Shown here one piece after another: positions 42,663 to 51,127 of a stretch of 56,228 bases of DNA. The position numbers and the translations under genes were made by a program. The stretch's first letter is position 1; each line of letters starts with the position of its first letter. Source of the DNA: Stenotrophomonas sp. SAM-B (GTDB taxonomy: Bacteria; Pseudomonadota; Gammaproteobacteria; Xanthomonadales; Xanthomonadaceae); contig NZ_JABBXB010000015.1 in assembly GCF_013387485.1 (NCBI RefSeq), positions 1 to 56,228 of the forward strand, in the 5' to 3' direction. The notes beneath the pieces were generated by a model. It worked only from the letters and a program-made list of their open reading frames with translations, ran no database searches and was not told where the DNA came from.

Positions 42663-43051
42663 CGCGGAACGCGCACCATCCGGTTGAGCAGATGCTCGAC
42701 CACACGCTGCGGCTCCGCCGTGCGCCCGACATGCGTGCTCGACATCTGCACCACCGAGCTGCGCTTGGCGGTGAGGAAATGGAAGCGGGCGCGCGCAGGC
42801 AATTGCGCGATCGGCCCGGCGGTCGCATCACCGCGGCAGATCGCCACGATCGCGTCCAGCCACGGCTGCAGGCCTTCGATATCCAGTGACGGGGCAAAGG
42901 CACGCAGCCGCTCCAGGTCCAGCTCGATCGCCGCTTCGAGATGCTTGGCGCCCGGGCACGACACGATCACCCCGACGTTGATGAACTCCTCGCGCTCGAC
43001 GCGGGGCACCACGCGGATCACCGCATAGTCATACGTGTGCAGTGTGGGCAC
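42659..43051 (-). CDS. DUF3037 family protein, partner of the HipA-like kinase
   Basis: This 130-residue soluble protein starts VPTLHTYDYAVIRVVPRVEREEFINVGVIV, the characteristic DUF3037 opening, and ends RVVEHLLNRMVRVPR. The GTG start at 43051 is backed by a perfect AGGAGG six bases upstream. It overlaps the 3' end of the HipA-like gene by 23 bases in another frame, implying tight coupling. DUF3037 has no established function. The same two families occur side by side in many bacteria as far as I recall, so they probably act together. Confidence 0.85.
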   Translation of the reverse strand: MPTLHTYDYAVIRVVPRVEREEFINVGVIVSCPGAKHLEAAIELDLERLRAFAPSLDIEGLQPWLDAIVAICRGDATAGPIAQLPARARFHFLTAKRSSVVQMSSTHVGRTAEPQRVVEHLLNRMVRVPR

Positions 43052-43805
43052 GGACGGCCTCCTGGACAAAGGCGGCGCGGACGCGAAGACGGTGTTGCAG
43101 GTAATCGATGTAGGCCTGGCGGTAGGCGGTCGGGCTGTCGAAGGTGGGTTCGTCCACCAGCCAGCTGTCCGGCACCAGGCCGACGATGCGCTCGATTTCC
43201 GCATCCGGCAGCATCACCGCGAGACCGGGATCCACCTCGGCAATCTGCGTGGCGAACGGCAGCAGCACATGATCGCGGATCAGCACGAACGGCTTCTTGC
43301 AGGCCTCGCCGGCACTGGCCCAATCGTGATGGAAATACATCGCTGCGCCATGGTCGATCAGGTACAGCTTGCGATGCCAGACCATCAGGTTGGGATTGCG
43401 GGCGGTGCGGTCCACGTTGCTGGTGAACGCATCGAACCACACGATCTTCGAGGCAAGCTCCGCATCGGGCTGCATCGCGGCCGGGTCGTAGTTGATCGCG
43501 CCGGGTAGGTAATCGCTGCCCAGGTTCAGGCCTTCGCTGGCGCGGATCAGGTCCTGGATCTCCGGGTCCGGTTCGGTCCGGGCGAACTCGCGGTCCAGCT
43601 CGACGAACAGGATCTCCGGAATCGGCAGGCCGAGCGTGCGGGCGATTTCGCCGGCGATCAGTTCGGCGATCAGCGCCTTCGGTCCCTGGCCGGCGCCCCG
43701 GAACTTGAGCACGACCATGCCGTCGTCGTCGGTCTCGACCACGGCGGGCAGGGAGCCGCCTTCGCGCAGCGGGGTGACATATCGGAGGGCGTGCACGGTT
43801 CGCAT
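43029..43805 (-). CDS. HipA-like kinase domain protein
   Basis: This 258-residue protein resembles the HipA_2-type family (PF20613-like), a compact relative of the HipA Ser/Thr kinase without the N-terminal HipA domain. VVLKFRGAGQG (31-41) holds the probable ATP-binding Lys34, AELIAGEIARTLGLPIPEI has the paired acidic helix, FDAFTSNVDRTARNPNL (124-140) looks like the catalytic loop with Asp132 and Asn137/139, and YLIDHGAAMYF (148-158) mimics the metal-binding DFG segment with Asp151. All key residues appear intact, so it may be an active kinase. There is no HipB-type antitoxin next to it; its partner is the overlapping DUF3037 gene. Target unknown. Confidence 0.85.
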   Translation of the reverse strand: MRTVHALRYVTPLREGGSLPAVVETDDDGMVVLKFRGAGQGPKALIAELIAGEIARTLGLPIPEILFVELDREFARTEPDPEIQDLIRASEGLNLGSDYLPGAINYDPAAMQPDAELASKIVWFDAFTSNVDRTARNPNLMVWHRKLYLIDHGAAMYFHHDWASAGEACKKPFVLIRDHVLLPFATQIAEVDPGLAVMLPDAEIERIVGLVPDSWLVDEPTFDSPTAYRQAYIDYLQHRLRVRAAFVQEAVRAHTAHV

Positions 43806-43934
43806 GGGGCATTCTAGCCGGGCTTTGCGGTGTCGGGCGGTTAGCCCTTCCGGCCCATTCCCATCGGCCCAAGCGGTGCTAGATTCGGGCCATGCCCCTG
43901 TGCGGGCACTCGTCGACACTGCAAGGGGATAAGG

Positions 43935-46406
43935 ATGCTGATTAATCGTACCTCGTTGGCTGTGGCCGTTGCCGTCGCCACCTTCGGCCTGCTGCCAGCC
44001 GCACCGGCCTTTGCCGGTTATGCCACGCCGCCGGAACACCTGCTCAAGGTGCTCAAGGCACCGCCGCCGCCGACGCCCAGCGTCGACCCCACCGGCCAGC
44101 GCCTGTTGCTGACGACGGTGCAGACCTATCCGTCGATCACCCGTGTCGCCCAGCCGTACCTGAAGCTGGCCGGCGTGCGCCTGGAGCCGAAGAACCGCAG
44201 CCGCCACGACACCCCGGGTGGTTACGGCATTCCACCGTGCGTCGGTGACTTCACCGTGGTGGAGACCACCACCGGCAGCTCCACCAAGGTGGCGCTGCCC
44301 AACGGGTGCGCCGGCATGGCGCTGTGGTCGGCCGACGGCCAGCGCTTCGCGTTCCAGAACGTGGCCGATGACAGCGTGCAGCTGTGGATCGGCGATGCGA
44401 CGACCGGCCAGGTCCGCCAGGTGCCCAACGTCGCGTTGAACCCGATCTTCGGCAGCACCGTCCAGTGGCTCGGCGGCAGCCAGCAGCTGCTGGTCAAGCT
44501 GGTGCCTGCAAAGCAAGGTCCGGCGCCGAGCGCAGAGGGTGCGATCGGCCCGGACATCCAGGAGTCGCTGGGGACGGCGGGCGAAAGCAGTACTTACGAA
44601 GCCCGCGATACGCTGACCAGTGCCTACGACGAGGCGCTGTTCGCCTATTACGGCCAGTCGCAGCTGGCGGTGGTGGATACCGCGGCCAACACCGTACGCA
44701 CCGTCGGCACACCGGCGCTGCTGGACAGCGTCGGGGCCGCACCGGATGGCGTGCACGTGCTCACCAGGACGCTCAAGGCGCCGTTCTCGCATGCGGTGAC
44801 CTACCAGCGTTTCGCCAATGACGTGGCGGTGCTGGATGTCTCCAGCGGCCGCAGTACGCCGATCGCGAGCCTGCCGCTGGCCGACCGCGTGCCGGTGCAT
44901 GGCGTGCCGGAAGGTCCGCGTGATTTCGATTGGCGCGCCACCGATCCAGCCACGCTGGTCTACGCCGAGGCGCTGGACAAGGGCGACTGGAAAGTCACCG
45001 TCCCGCACCGCGACCGCGTGCTGATGCTCAAGGCCCCGTTCACCGCCAAGCCCACCGAGATCGCCCGCACCGCGCAGCGCTTCGAAGGCCTGGCCTGGAC
45101 GGCGCAGCCCGACGTCGCCTTCCTCGACGAGAACGATGAGAACCGGCACTGGCGCCAGACCCGCATCGTCAACGTGGACAACCCGAAGCAGGAAGGTCGC
45201 CTGCTGTGGGATCTTTCCAGCGATGAACTGTACGAAGACCCGGGCAATTTCGTCTACCAGCGCCTGCCCAACGGCGCCTACGTGGTGCGTCAGGAAGGCA
45301 ACACGGTCTTCCTGCGCGGGCAGGGTGCTTCGCCGCAGGGCGATCGTCCGTTCCTGGACGCGCTCAGCCTCCGCAGCCTGAAGACAGAGCGTCTTTTCCG
45401 CAGCGATGCCGATGCCTACGAGCAGTTCATCGGCTTCAGCGCCCTCCCGGGCCACCTCCTCACGTGGCACCAGTCGGTGACCGATGCGCCGAATGCGTTC
45501 GTGCGCCTGCTGGGCGAGAAGGTCGCCGACGCCAAGCCGGGCGAAGCGCAGTTCATGTCCAAGCCGGACGCACTGACCCATCTGGTCGACCCCACCCCGG
45601 AGGTGCGTCAGATCAAGAAGCGCCTGGTCACCTACACGCGTGCCGACGGCGTGGACCTGTCGTTCACCCTGTACACCCCGCCGGGCTACAAGGAAGGCCA
45701 GCGCGTGCCGGCGATCCTGTACGCCTACCCGGCCGATTTCGCCAACGCCGCGCAGGCGGGGCAGGTGTCCGGTTCGCAGCAGACCTTCACCCGCCTGGCA
45801 CCGTACCGGCTGATGCTGCTGGCCGGTTACGCGATCATCGACAACGCCTCGTTCCCGATCGTGGGCGACCCGAAAACCGCCTACAACACGTATCTGGAAC
45901 AGCTTGAGGCCGATGCCAAGGCTGCAGTGGACAAGGCGGTGGACCTGGGTGTGGTCGACCGCAACCGGATCGGTGTCACCGGTCACAGCCATGGGGGTCT
46001 GATGACCGCCAACCTGATCGCGCATACCGATCTGTTCAAGGCCGGTGTCGCCACCAGCGGCTCCTACAACAAGACCTTCACCCCGTTCGGTTTCCAGAAT
46101 GAGCGCCGCTCGGTCTGGCAGGCGCAGGACGTGTACCTGAAGGCCTCGCCGTTCTTCTACGCCGACAAGATCAAGCTGCCGCTGCTGCTGGTCCACGGCG
46201 AGGACGATGCGAACCCGGGCACCGAGCCGTTCCAGTCGCGCAAGCTGTTCCAGGCGATCCGCGGCAACGGGGGCACCACGCGCCTGGTGATGCTGCCGCA
46301 CGAACCGCATTGGTACACCGCGCTGGAATCGAATGAACAGCTGGTGTCGGAAATGCTGAACTGGTTCGATACGTATGTGAAGAATGCGCCGCCTGCCAAG
46401 CGCTGA
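43935..46406 (+). CDS. Secreted S9-family serine peptidase (glutamyl-endopeptidase-like)
   Basis: This 823-residue protein has a signal peptide (INRTSLAVAVAVATFGLLPAAPAFA), a beta-propeller-like N-terminal two thirds and a C-terminal alpha/beta hydrolase domain. The nucleophile Ser685 lies in GVTGHSHGGLM, the acid Asp in LVHGEDDANPGTEPF, and the His in MLPHEPHWYTALES. PPEHLLKVLKAPPPPTPSVDP near the mature N-terminus and RLEPKNRSRHDTPG resemble the glutamyl endopeptidase branch of prolyl oligopeptidases. It probably acts in the periplasm or outside on peptides. AAGGGGATAAGG directly precedes the ATG; it diverges from the HipA-like gene across 129 bases. Confidence 0.9.
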   Translation: MLINRTSLAVAVAVATFGLLPAAPAFAGYATPPEHLLKVLKAPPPPTPSVDPTGQRLLLTTVQTYPSITRVAQPYLKLAGVRLEPKNRSRHDTPGGYGIPPCVGDFTVVETTTGSSTKVALPNGCAGMALWSADGQRFAFQNVADDSVQLWIGDATTGQVRQVPNVALNPIFGSTVQWLGGSQQLLVKLVPAKQGPAPSAEGAIGPDIQESLGTAGESSTYEARDTLTSAYDEALFAYYGQSQLAVVDTAANTVRTVGTPALLDSVGAAPDGVHVLTRTLKAPFSHAVTYQRFANDVAVLDVSSGRSTPIASLPLADRVPVHGVPEGPRDFDWRATDPATLVYAEALDKGDWKVTVPHRDRVLMLKAPFTAKPTEIARTAQRFEGLAWTAQPDVAFLDENDENRHWRQTRIVNVDNPKQEGRLLWDLSSDELYEDPGNFVYQRLPNGAYVVRQEGNTVFLRGQGASPQGDRPFLDALSLRSLKTERLFRSDADAYEQFIGFSALPGHLLTWHQSVTDAPNAFVRLLGEKVADAKPGEAQFMSKPDALTHLVDPTPEVRQIKKRLVTYTRADGVDLSFTLYTPPGYKEGQRVPAILYAYPADFANAAQAGQVSGSQQTFTRLAPYRLMLLAGYAIIDNASFPIVGDPKTAYNTYLEQLEADAKAAVDKAVDLGVVDRNRIGVTGHSHGGLMTANLIAHTDLFKAGVATSGSYNKTFTPFGFQNERRSVWQAQDVYLKASPFFYADKIKLPLLLVHGEDDANPGTEPFQSRKLFQAIRGNGGTTRLVMLPHEPHWYTALESNEQLVSEMLNWFDTYVKNAPPAKR

Positions 46407-46458
46407 GGCGGGGCATCGGTAGCATCCGCCGTCCTTCGGCTGCGGTGCGCAACAGACC

Positions 46459-46485
46459 AACGGCCGCCCGTCATGGGCGGCCGTT
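46459..46485 (+). terminator. Hairpin after the S9 peptidase gene
   Basis: AACGGCCGCCC-GTCAT-GGGCGGCCGTT is a perfect 11-base stem, 53 bases past the stop. It is followed by CGTGC and not a T-run, so an intrinsic terminator is likely but inefficient. Confidence 0.5.
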
Positions 46486-46542
46486 CGTGCATGCGCGACC
46501 GGCCGCGGCCTTACACTGCCGGAAAGGCACAGGGACGTAAGC

Positions 46543-46989
46543 ATGGAGATACCACCTTGGGGACGGGCGGTCAGCGGTGTCGTCGGCGGCATCATCGCAA
46601 CGGGGTTGGTGGCGTATTGGGCGAGGGGATTGCAGACGCACTACCGTGGCTGGTCCCGGGCCGCGCTGCGGCGCCGTCACCGCACCACGATCCGGGTCGC
46701 CAACACTCTTTTCTTCGCGGGATTACTGGGGGGCGTGGCCCTGTACCCGCTGGGCGGATTTGCCAGCAATGATCACCGGCCCGCGTTCCTCGGCTTCGGG
46801 TTCGCCTCGCTGTTGCCCCTGCTGGCGCTGATCGTCATTCCGCTTCTGACCGGCCGAAACATACGGGAGGCGTTTGTCGCTTTCGCGGTTGGCCAGGGGG
46901 CACCGGTGTGGGCCACCTATCTGCCGCTGGCTGGCGGCCTCGTCTGTCTGGCCGTGGCGCTCGTGGGCTTTCTTCCCAGCGGCAGTTGA
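46543..46989 (+). CDS. Four-helix membrane protein of unknown function
   Basis: This 148-residue protein has four predicted membrane spans (about 8-28, 52-72, 82-104 and 122-143). A basic loop (YRGWSRAALRRRHRTTIR) after the first span is probably cytoplasmic. No family is recognised. It stands between the S9 peptidase and patatin genes on the same strand, 95 bases from the latter. Confidence 0.6.
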   Translation: MEIPPWGRAVSGVVGGIIATGLVAYWARGLQTHYRGWSRAALRRRHRTTIRVANTLFFAGLLGGVALYPLGGFASNDHRPAFLGFGFASLLPLLALIVIPLLTGRNIREAFVAFAVGQGAPVWATYLPLAGGLVCLAVALVGFLPSGS

Positions 46990-47084
46990 GATGCAGGCCC
47001 CAGGCCCGATGGGTGGACCTCGTCGGGCCCGGCAGGCAAAGTGCGCTTCAAGGGGATGACGGGTAGCGGGGAGCGAGGGATCGA

Positions 47085-49382
47085 ATGCGGCAGACACAGA
47101 CACAAACCACCGACAGGGCCACGCGGCGTGCTTGCAGCCGCTGGCTGTTTGTCCTGGCGGCGCTGGCGTGCGCCCCACTGTTGGCGGCTGCGCAGACCGT
47201 GCCAGCGTCCGTTGATTCCGCACCGCAGGATTCCGACCGTCCCCGCACCTGCCTGGTGCTCGGCGGTGGCGGTGCCCGCGGCGCGGCCCACATCGGTGTG
47301 CTCAAAGTGCTGGAGCGCGAGCGCGTGCCGATCGACTGCATCGTCGGCACCTCGATGGGCGCGGTGGTCGGCGGCCTGTATGCCTCCGGCTACACCGCCG
47401 ATGAGATCGAGGCGGTGCTGGACCGGATCGACTGGGCCGAGGTGCTGCGCGACAAACCGCCACGCGATGAGCGCAGCATGCGCCGCAAGGAAGATGACCT
47501 GCGCCTCCTGGGCGGCGTCGAAGTCGGCCTGAGCAACGGCAAGATCGCGTTCCCGCAGGGCCTGATCCAGGGCCAGAAGCTGGAGATGCTGCTGCGCCGT
47601 CTGTTGCTGCCGACCTGGCAGGTGCGCGATTTCGACCAGCTGCCGATCCCGTTCCGGGCGATCGCCACGGACATCGTCAGCGGCGAGAAAGTCGTGTTCG
47701 CGCAGGGCGACCTGGCCTTGGCGATCCGCGCGAGCATGTCGGTGCCGGGCGTGTTCGCGCCGGTCCGTTACGAGGACCATCTGCTGGTCGATGGCGGCGT
47801 GGTCGACAACGTACCGATCGATGAAGCGCGCCGGCTGGGCGCGCAGCGGCTGATCGTCTCGCGGGTCGGCTCGCCGCTGATGACCGAGGCGCAACTGGAT
47901 TCGCCGCTGGCGATCAGCCACCAGATGGCCAGCGTGCTGATGCAGCGTGAAGTACTGGCGCAGCTGGCCACGCTGGGGCCGCAGGATCTGCTGATCACAC
48001 CACCGCTGGGCGATATGGGCAGCCAGGATTTCAACCGCTCGCCGCAGGCGGTCGGCGTCGGTGAGCAGGCCGCGCAGGCCGAGGTAGCCTCCGTCCGGCG
48101 CTTCCAGGTGGACGACACCCGCTACGTCGCGTTCCAGCGCCAGCATCGCCCGCCGGCCTACGAGACGCCGATCGTGGCCTTCATCGATGTGCTGCACGAC
48201 AGGACGCGTACTGCGCGCTACATCGAGCAGCGCCTGCAGCCCGAAGTGGGCCAGCCGCTGGAACCGGACCGCGTCGAGCAGAAGGTGGCCACTGCGTACG
48301 GCGAAGGCCGCTACCAGCAGGTGCAGTGGCGGCTGGAGGAGCGCGACGGGCAGCAGGGCCTGGTGCTCGCACCGCAGGACAAACGCTGGGGCCCGGATTT
48401 CCTGCATTTCGCCCTGCGCCTGTCCGATGATTTCGATGGCAGCAGCAACTACCAGCTCATCACCGAGCTGACCCGCACCGGCCTCAGCGAGCAGGGCGCC
48501 GAGCTCAAACTGCGCGTCGGGCTGGGCGAAGTGGAAGAGGCGTTCGCGGAGTACTACCGGCCGTTCGGCAGCAGTGGCCGGCATGCGCTGTCGACCTATG
48601 CCAAGTACCGCGCCACTGATCTGGACCTGGCGCTGATGCGCGGGGGCGCACTCGCCGAGTTCCGTTACAGCCAGTGGCTGGGTGGACTGCGCTGGGCGTA
48701 CTCGCCACATCCGGACTGGGAAATCGCGCTGTTCGGCGAGCGCGGCCGTGAGCGCCTGCGCCTGGACGTCGGCAACCCGACCGAGCTGGGCAATTACCGC
48801 GCGGACATGGGCAGCGTCGGCTGGCAGCTGCGCCACGATTCGATCGACAGCTCGGCCTTCCCCAGCCGCGGCCAGCGCCTGTCGCTCACGCGGCAGCACT
48901 ATCTCGATGCACTGGGCACCGACAACTCGGCGGCGGTCACCCGGGTGCAGTGGGATGGCGCGTGGGCGCAGGGCCACAACCGCTGGCTGGGCGGCGTGCG
49001 CGCCACCTCGGCACACGGCGGCGATGATCTGCTGGCCACCTACGGCTTCCTGGGCGGGCTGGGCAATCTGTCCGGCTATCCAGAGGAGGCCATCTTCGCG
49101 CCGCAGACCGCGCTGGCACGGGTGGTGTATTACCGCCGCGTCGCGCATGCCGACTCCCTGCTGACGATTCCGCTGTACGTCGGCGGCAGCGTGGAGTGGG
49201 GCGGATTCTGGCAGCGCCGCGAGGACGTCAACATCGATGGCATGCAGACGGCGGGCAGCGTGTTCGTCGGTGCCGATACGTTCCTGGGGCCGGTGTTCCT
49301 GGGGTATGGGCGCGCGCAGGGCGGACACGACTCGTTCTATTTGACCTTCGGCTCACTGCTGCGGACGCTGGATGGGTTCTGA
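47085..49382 (+). CDS. Patatin-like phospholipase autotransporter (PlpD-like, type Vd)
   Basis: This 765-residue protein joins a signal peptide (WLFVLAALACAPLLAAAQ), a patatin lipase domain, a POTRA-like domain and a C-terminal 16-strand barrel ending in Phe, the type Vd secretion layout. Patatin residues: oxyanion GGGGARG (60-66), Ser90 in GTSMG (88-92), Asp236 in DGGVVDN. RYIEQRLQPEVGQPLEPDRVEQKVATAYGEGRYQQVQWR (about 370-410, quoted in parts: RYIEQRLQ, YGEGRYQQVQ) is POTRA-like. The barrel portion carries GYPEEAIFAPQTALARVVYYRR. It probably displays or releases phospholipase A activity at the surface. Xanthomonads also encode paralogues annotated RssA-like. Confidence 0.93.
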   Translation: MRQTQTQTTDRATRRACSRWLFVLAALACAPLLAAAQTVPASVDSAPQDSDRPRTCLVLGGGGARGAAHIGVLKVLERERVPIDCIVGTSMGAVVGGLYASGYTADEIEAVLDRIDWAEVLRDKPPRDERSMRRKEDDLRLLGGVEVGLSNGKIAFPQGLIQGQKLEMLLRRLLLPTWQVRDFDQLPIPFRAIATDIVSGEKVVFAQGDLALAIRASMSVPGVFAPVRYEDHLLVDGGVVDNVPIDEARRLGAQRLIVSRVGSPLMTEAQLDSPLAISHQMASVLMQREVLAQLATLGPQDLLITPPLGDMGSQDFNRSPQAVGVGEQAAQAEVASVRRFQVDDTRYVAFQRQHRPPAYETPIVAFIDVLHDRTRTARYIEQRLQPEVGQPLEPDRVEQKVATAYGEGRYQQVQWRLEERDGQQGLVLAPQDKRWGPDFLHFALRLSDDFDGSSNYQLITELTRTGLSEQGAELKLRVGLGEVEEAFAEYYRPFGSSGRHALSTYAKYRATDLDLALMRGGALAEFRYSQWLGGLRWAYSPHPDWEIALFGERGRERLRLDVGNPTELGNYRADMGSVGWQLRHDSIDSSAFPSRGQRLSLTRQHYLDALGTDNSAAVTRVQWDGAWAQGHNRWLGGVRATSAHGGDDLLATYGFLGGLGNLSGYPEEAIFAPQTALARVVYYRRVAHADSLLTIPLYVGGSVEWGGFWQRREDVNIDGMQTAGSVFVGADTFLGPVFLGYGRAQGGHDSFYLTFGSLLRTLDGF

Positions 49383-49457
49383 GCTGACAGGCGCAATGAC
49401 GTCCCGCAGCGCGCCCCGCGCTTTATCCTGTGCAGCCGCACCCATGATGTGATGCCG

Positions 49458-49787
49458 ATGAAACCGATGTTCCTGTCATTGCTGCTGCTGTTCGCCGGCC
49501 ACGCGCATGCCACTGATGCACCGTCGCTGCCCGCGGCCTGGACGGAGATCGGCATCACCGTCGGCATGCCCTACGCGCAGGCCAAGGCCGCGCTCATCAA
49601 GGCCGGCTGGGTTGCATCCGCGCCCGACAACGACGGCGACCCCGTCTTCCCCGCGCATCCCGAGGTGGATTGCGGGCAGGGCTGGGACGCGATCTGCTCG
49701 GCAGGATACGGCCGCGGGAACGAGACTTACGGTCTGGTGCTTGCGCCTACCGACGATGGAAAACTGCTGGTGCAGGGCGTTTTCTGA
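49458..49787 (+). CDS. Small secreted protein of unknown function
   Basis: This 109-residue protein has a signal peptide (MKPMFLSLLLLFAGHAHA) and a compact mature domain with two cysteines (VDCGQGWDAICSAGYG). AWTEIGITVGMPYAQAKAALIKAGW resembles the helix seen in several small periplasmic proteins. ATG 49458 is preferred since it starts the signal; ATG 49452 and GTG 49449 are in frame just before. The HAD phosphatase gene follows after 15 bases. Confidence 0.65.
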   Translation: MKPMFLSLLLLFAGHAHATDAPSLPAAWTEIGITVGMPYAQAKAALIKAGWVASAPDNDGDPVFPAHPEVDCGQGWDAICSAGYGRGNETYGLVLAPTDDGKLLVQGVF

Positions 49788-49802
49788 AAGGAGCTGATAC
49801 GG

Positions 49803-50474
49803 ATGTCAGACCGCACTGTGGTGGTATTCGATTTCGACTTGACGTTGACCCGATGGGAGACGGCAAGCCGGTTCTTCAAAGGCCTGCTGCGACGCCAGCC
49901 GTGGCGGCTCGCGGTCGTAGCGCTCGTGCTGCCGGTGCTGGTCCCACTCTGGGTGGTGCCGCAGACGCGACAGAGGCCGATCCGCTTTGCAGTCTGGATG
50001 GCCACGTTCGGACGCAGCCGACAGGCACTTGCTGCCCTCGCGGTTGCGCATGCCGATGCGGTGTTCGGCGGACCGGAGCCCGTGTTCCTGGCGCAGGGCG
50101 TGGAACGACTGCGCCAACATCTGGCCCAAGGCGACGAGGTCGTCATCGCCACCGGCTGCTGGGAGCCGCTCGCACGTGCGCTGCTTGAGCGCGAAGGTCT
50201 GCAGCACGTGCCGCTGGTCGCTTCGACATTGCGGCCGTTCCTGGGCGGATGGATCAGCGAGCGCCATTGCCTGGGCGAGAACAAGATTCCGATGCTGACC
50301 GAACGTGGCTATCCGCCGCCGTGGCGCATCGCCTATACCGATCATCGCGCCGACCTGCCGCTGCTGCGCAACAGCGAGCAGTGGTATCTGGTCAGCCCGG
50401 GGGAAACGTGCCTGCGCGTGATCGAGCAGGCGATGATGACGAAGGCGGAAATCCTGCCGTGGCGCGCAGCGTGA
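49803..50474 (+). CDS. HAD-IB family phosphatase
   Basis: This 223-residue HAD-superfamily hydrolase has motif I VVFDFDLTLTRWET (nucleophile Asp10 and acid Asp12), motif II VIATGCWEPLAR with Thr, and motif IV YTDHRADLPLLRNS, the layout of the SerB-like IB group. A hydrophobic stretch (LAVVALVLPVLVPLWVV, about 37-53) may be a membrane anchor, seen also in IB phosphatases such as those acting on phosphoglycerol or lysophosphatidate. Substrate not evident. AAAGGAG lies upstream of the ATG. Confidence 0.85.
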   Translation: MSDRTVVVFDFDLTLTRWETASRFFKGLLRRQPWRLAVVALVLPVLVPLWVVPQTRQRPIRFAVWMATFGRSRQALAALAVAHADAVFGGPEPVFLAQGVERLRQHLAQGDEVVIATGCWEPLARALLEREGLQHVPLVASTLRPFLGGWISERHCLGENKIPMLTERGYPPPWRIAYTDHRADLPLLRNSEQWYLVSPGETCLRVIEQAMMTKAEILPWRAA

Positions 50475-50505
50475 CCGCTGGGATGCCCGGTCGGGCTGCG
50501 CCGCC

Positions 50506-51045
50506 TCAGTCCTCTTTCATCGCCAGTTCCGCGGCAAGCAGCGCCTGCGCCGCCTTGCTCAGCTCAGGCGAGGGCACCACCGGCGCACCGATGGCCTCCA
50601 TCATCTGATCGGTGGAGACGAACCGGCGATGCCGGCGGTCGTAGATGCCGGTGATCAGCAGGGCACGCGTGGCGACCTTTTCCTCGTCGCCGATCAGCAC
50701 CCGCTGCTCCATGATGATGCGCGTGCCGACCCAGCCGGCCAGCCGCGTTTCCAGCACGAAGCGCTGGAACGGCTTGAGCTCGCGCCGGAACTGGATGCTG
50801 CCGCCACTGACGATCGGGGCCCACTTCGAGCGCCATGCCACCCGGCCCAGGCCCATGCGGAACACGAGATCGAGCCGGCCCAGGTCGAAGATCGTCCAAT
50901 AGCGGCCGTTGGTCATGTGCAGGTTGCTGTCGATGTCGTTGGGCAGCACCCGGAAGTTCAAGCGCGACACCGCGAACGGCGCGCTCAGCTTCGGGCGGAA
51001 TGGCGAGGACAGCAGCAGGAACAGGAGGCGGAACCAGAGATTCAT
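50506..51045 (-). CDS. Acyl-CoA thioesterase-like (4HBT) protein
   Basis: This 179-residue single hot-dog protein starts with a short hydrophobic leader (MNLWFRLLFLLLSSPF). The active-site region NFRVLPNDIDSNLHMTNGRYWTIFDLGR (about 30-57) and VSGGSIQFRRELKPFQRFVLETRLAGW are typical of the THEM6-like 4-hydroxybenzoyl-CoA thioesterase branch; Asp in DIDSNLHMTN is the probable catalytic residue. It is divergent from a TetR gene with a shared 82-base promoter region containing a perfect inverted repeat, so it is a likely target of that regulator. Confidence 0.85.
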   Translation of the reverse strand: MNLWFRLLFLLLSSPFRPKLSAPFAVSRLNFRVLPNDIDSNLHMTNGRYWTIFDLGRLDLVFRMGLGRVAWRSKWAPIVSGGSIQFRRELKPFQRFVLETRLAGWVGTRIIMEQRVLIGDEEKVATRALLITGIYDRRHRRFVSTDQMMEAIGAPVVPSPELSKAAQALLAAELAMKED

Positions 51046-51070
51046 GGGCAGGGGGGCTCATCTATAACAG

Positions 51071-51103
51071 GTGTCATAATGGAAATACGCTAATCTATGA
51101 CAC
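51071..51103. promoter_or_regulatory. Inverted repeat, probable TetR operator
   Basis: GTGTCATA (51071-51078) and TATGACAC (51096-51103) are perfect inverted copies separated by 17 bases, in the spacer between the divergent thioesterase and TetR genes. The long spacing suits two half-sites or two operators. AAGGAG (51114-51119) is the ribosome-binding site of the TetR gene. Confidence 0.6.
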
Positions 51104-51127
51104 TCGTCTTAGCAAGGAGTCCGGCTC

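Noticed and set aside
43806..46595. Upstream extension of the HipA-like frame through the S9 peptidase gene
   Set aside because: Antisense to a complete secreted peptidase; the HipA-like family start is at 43805.
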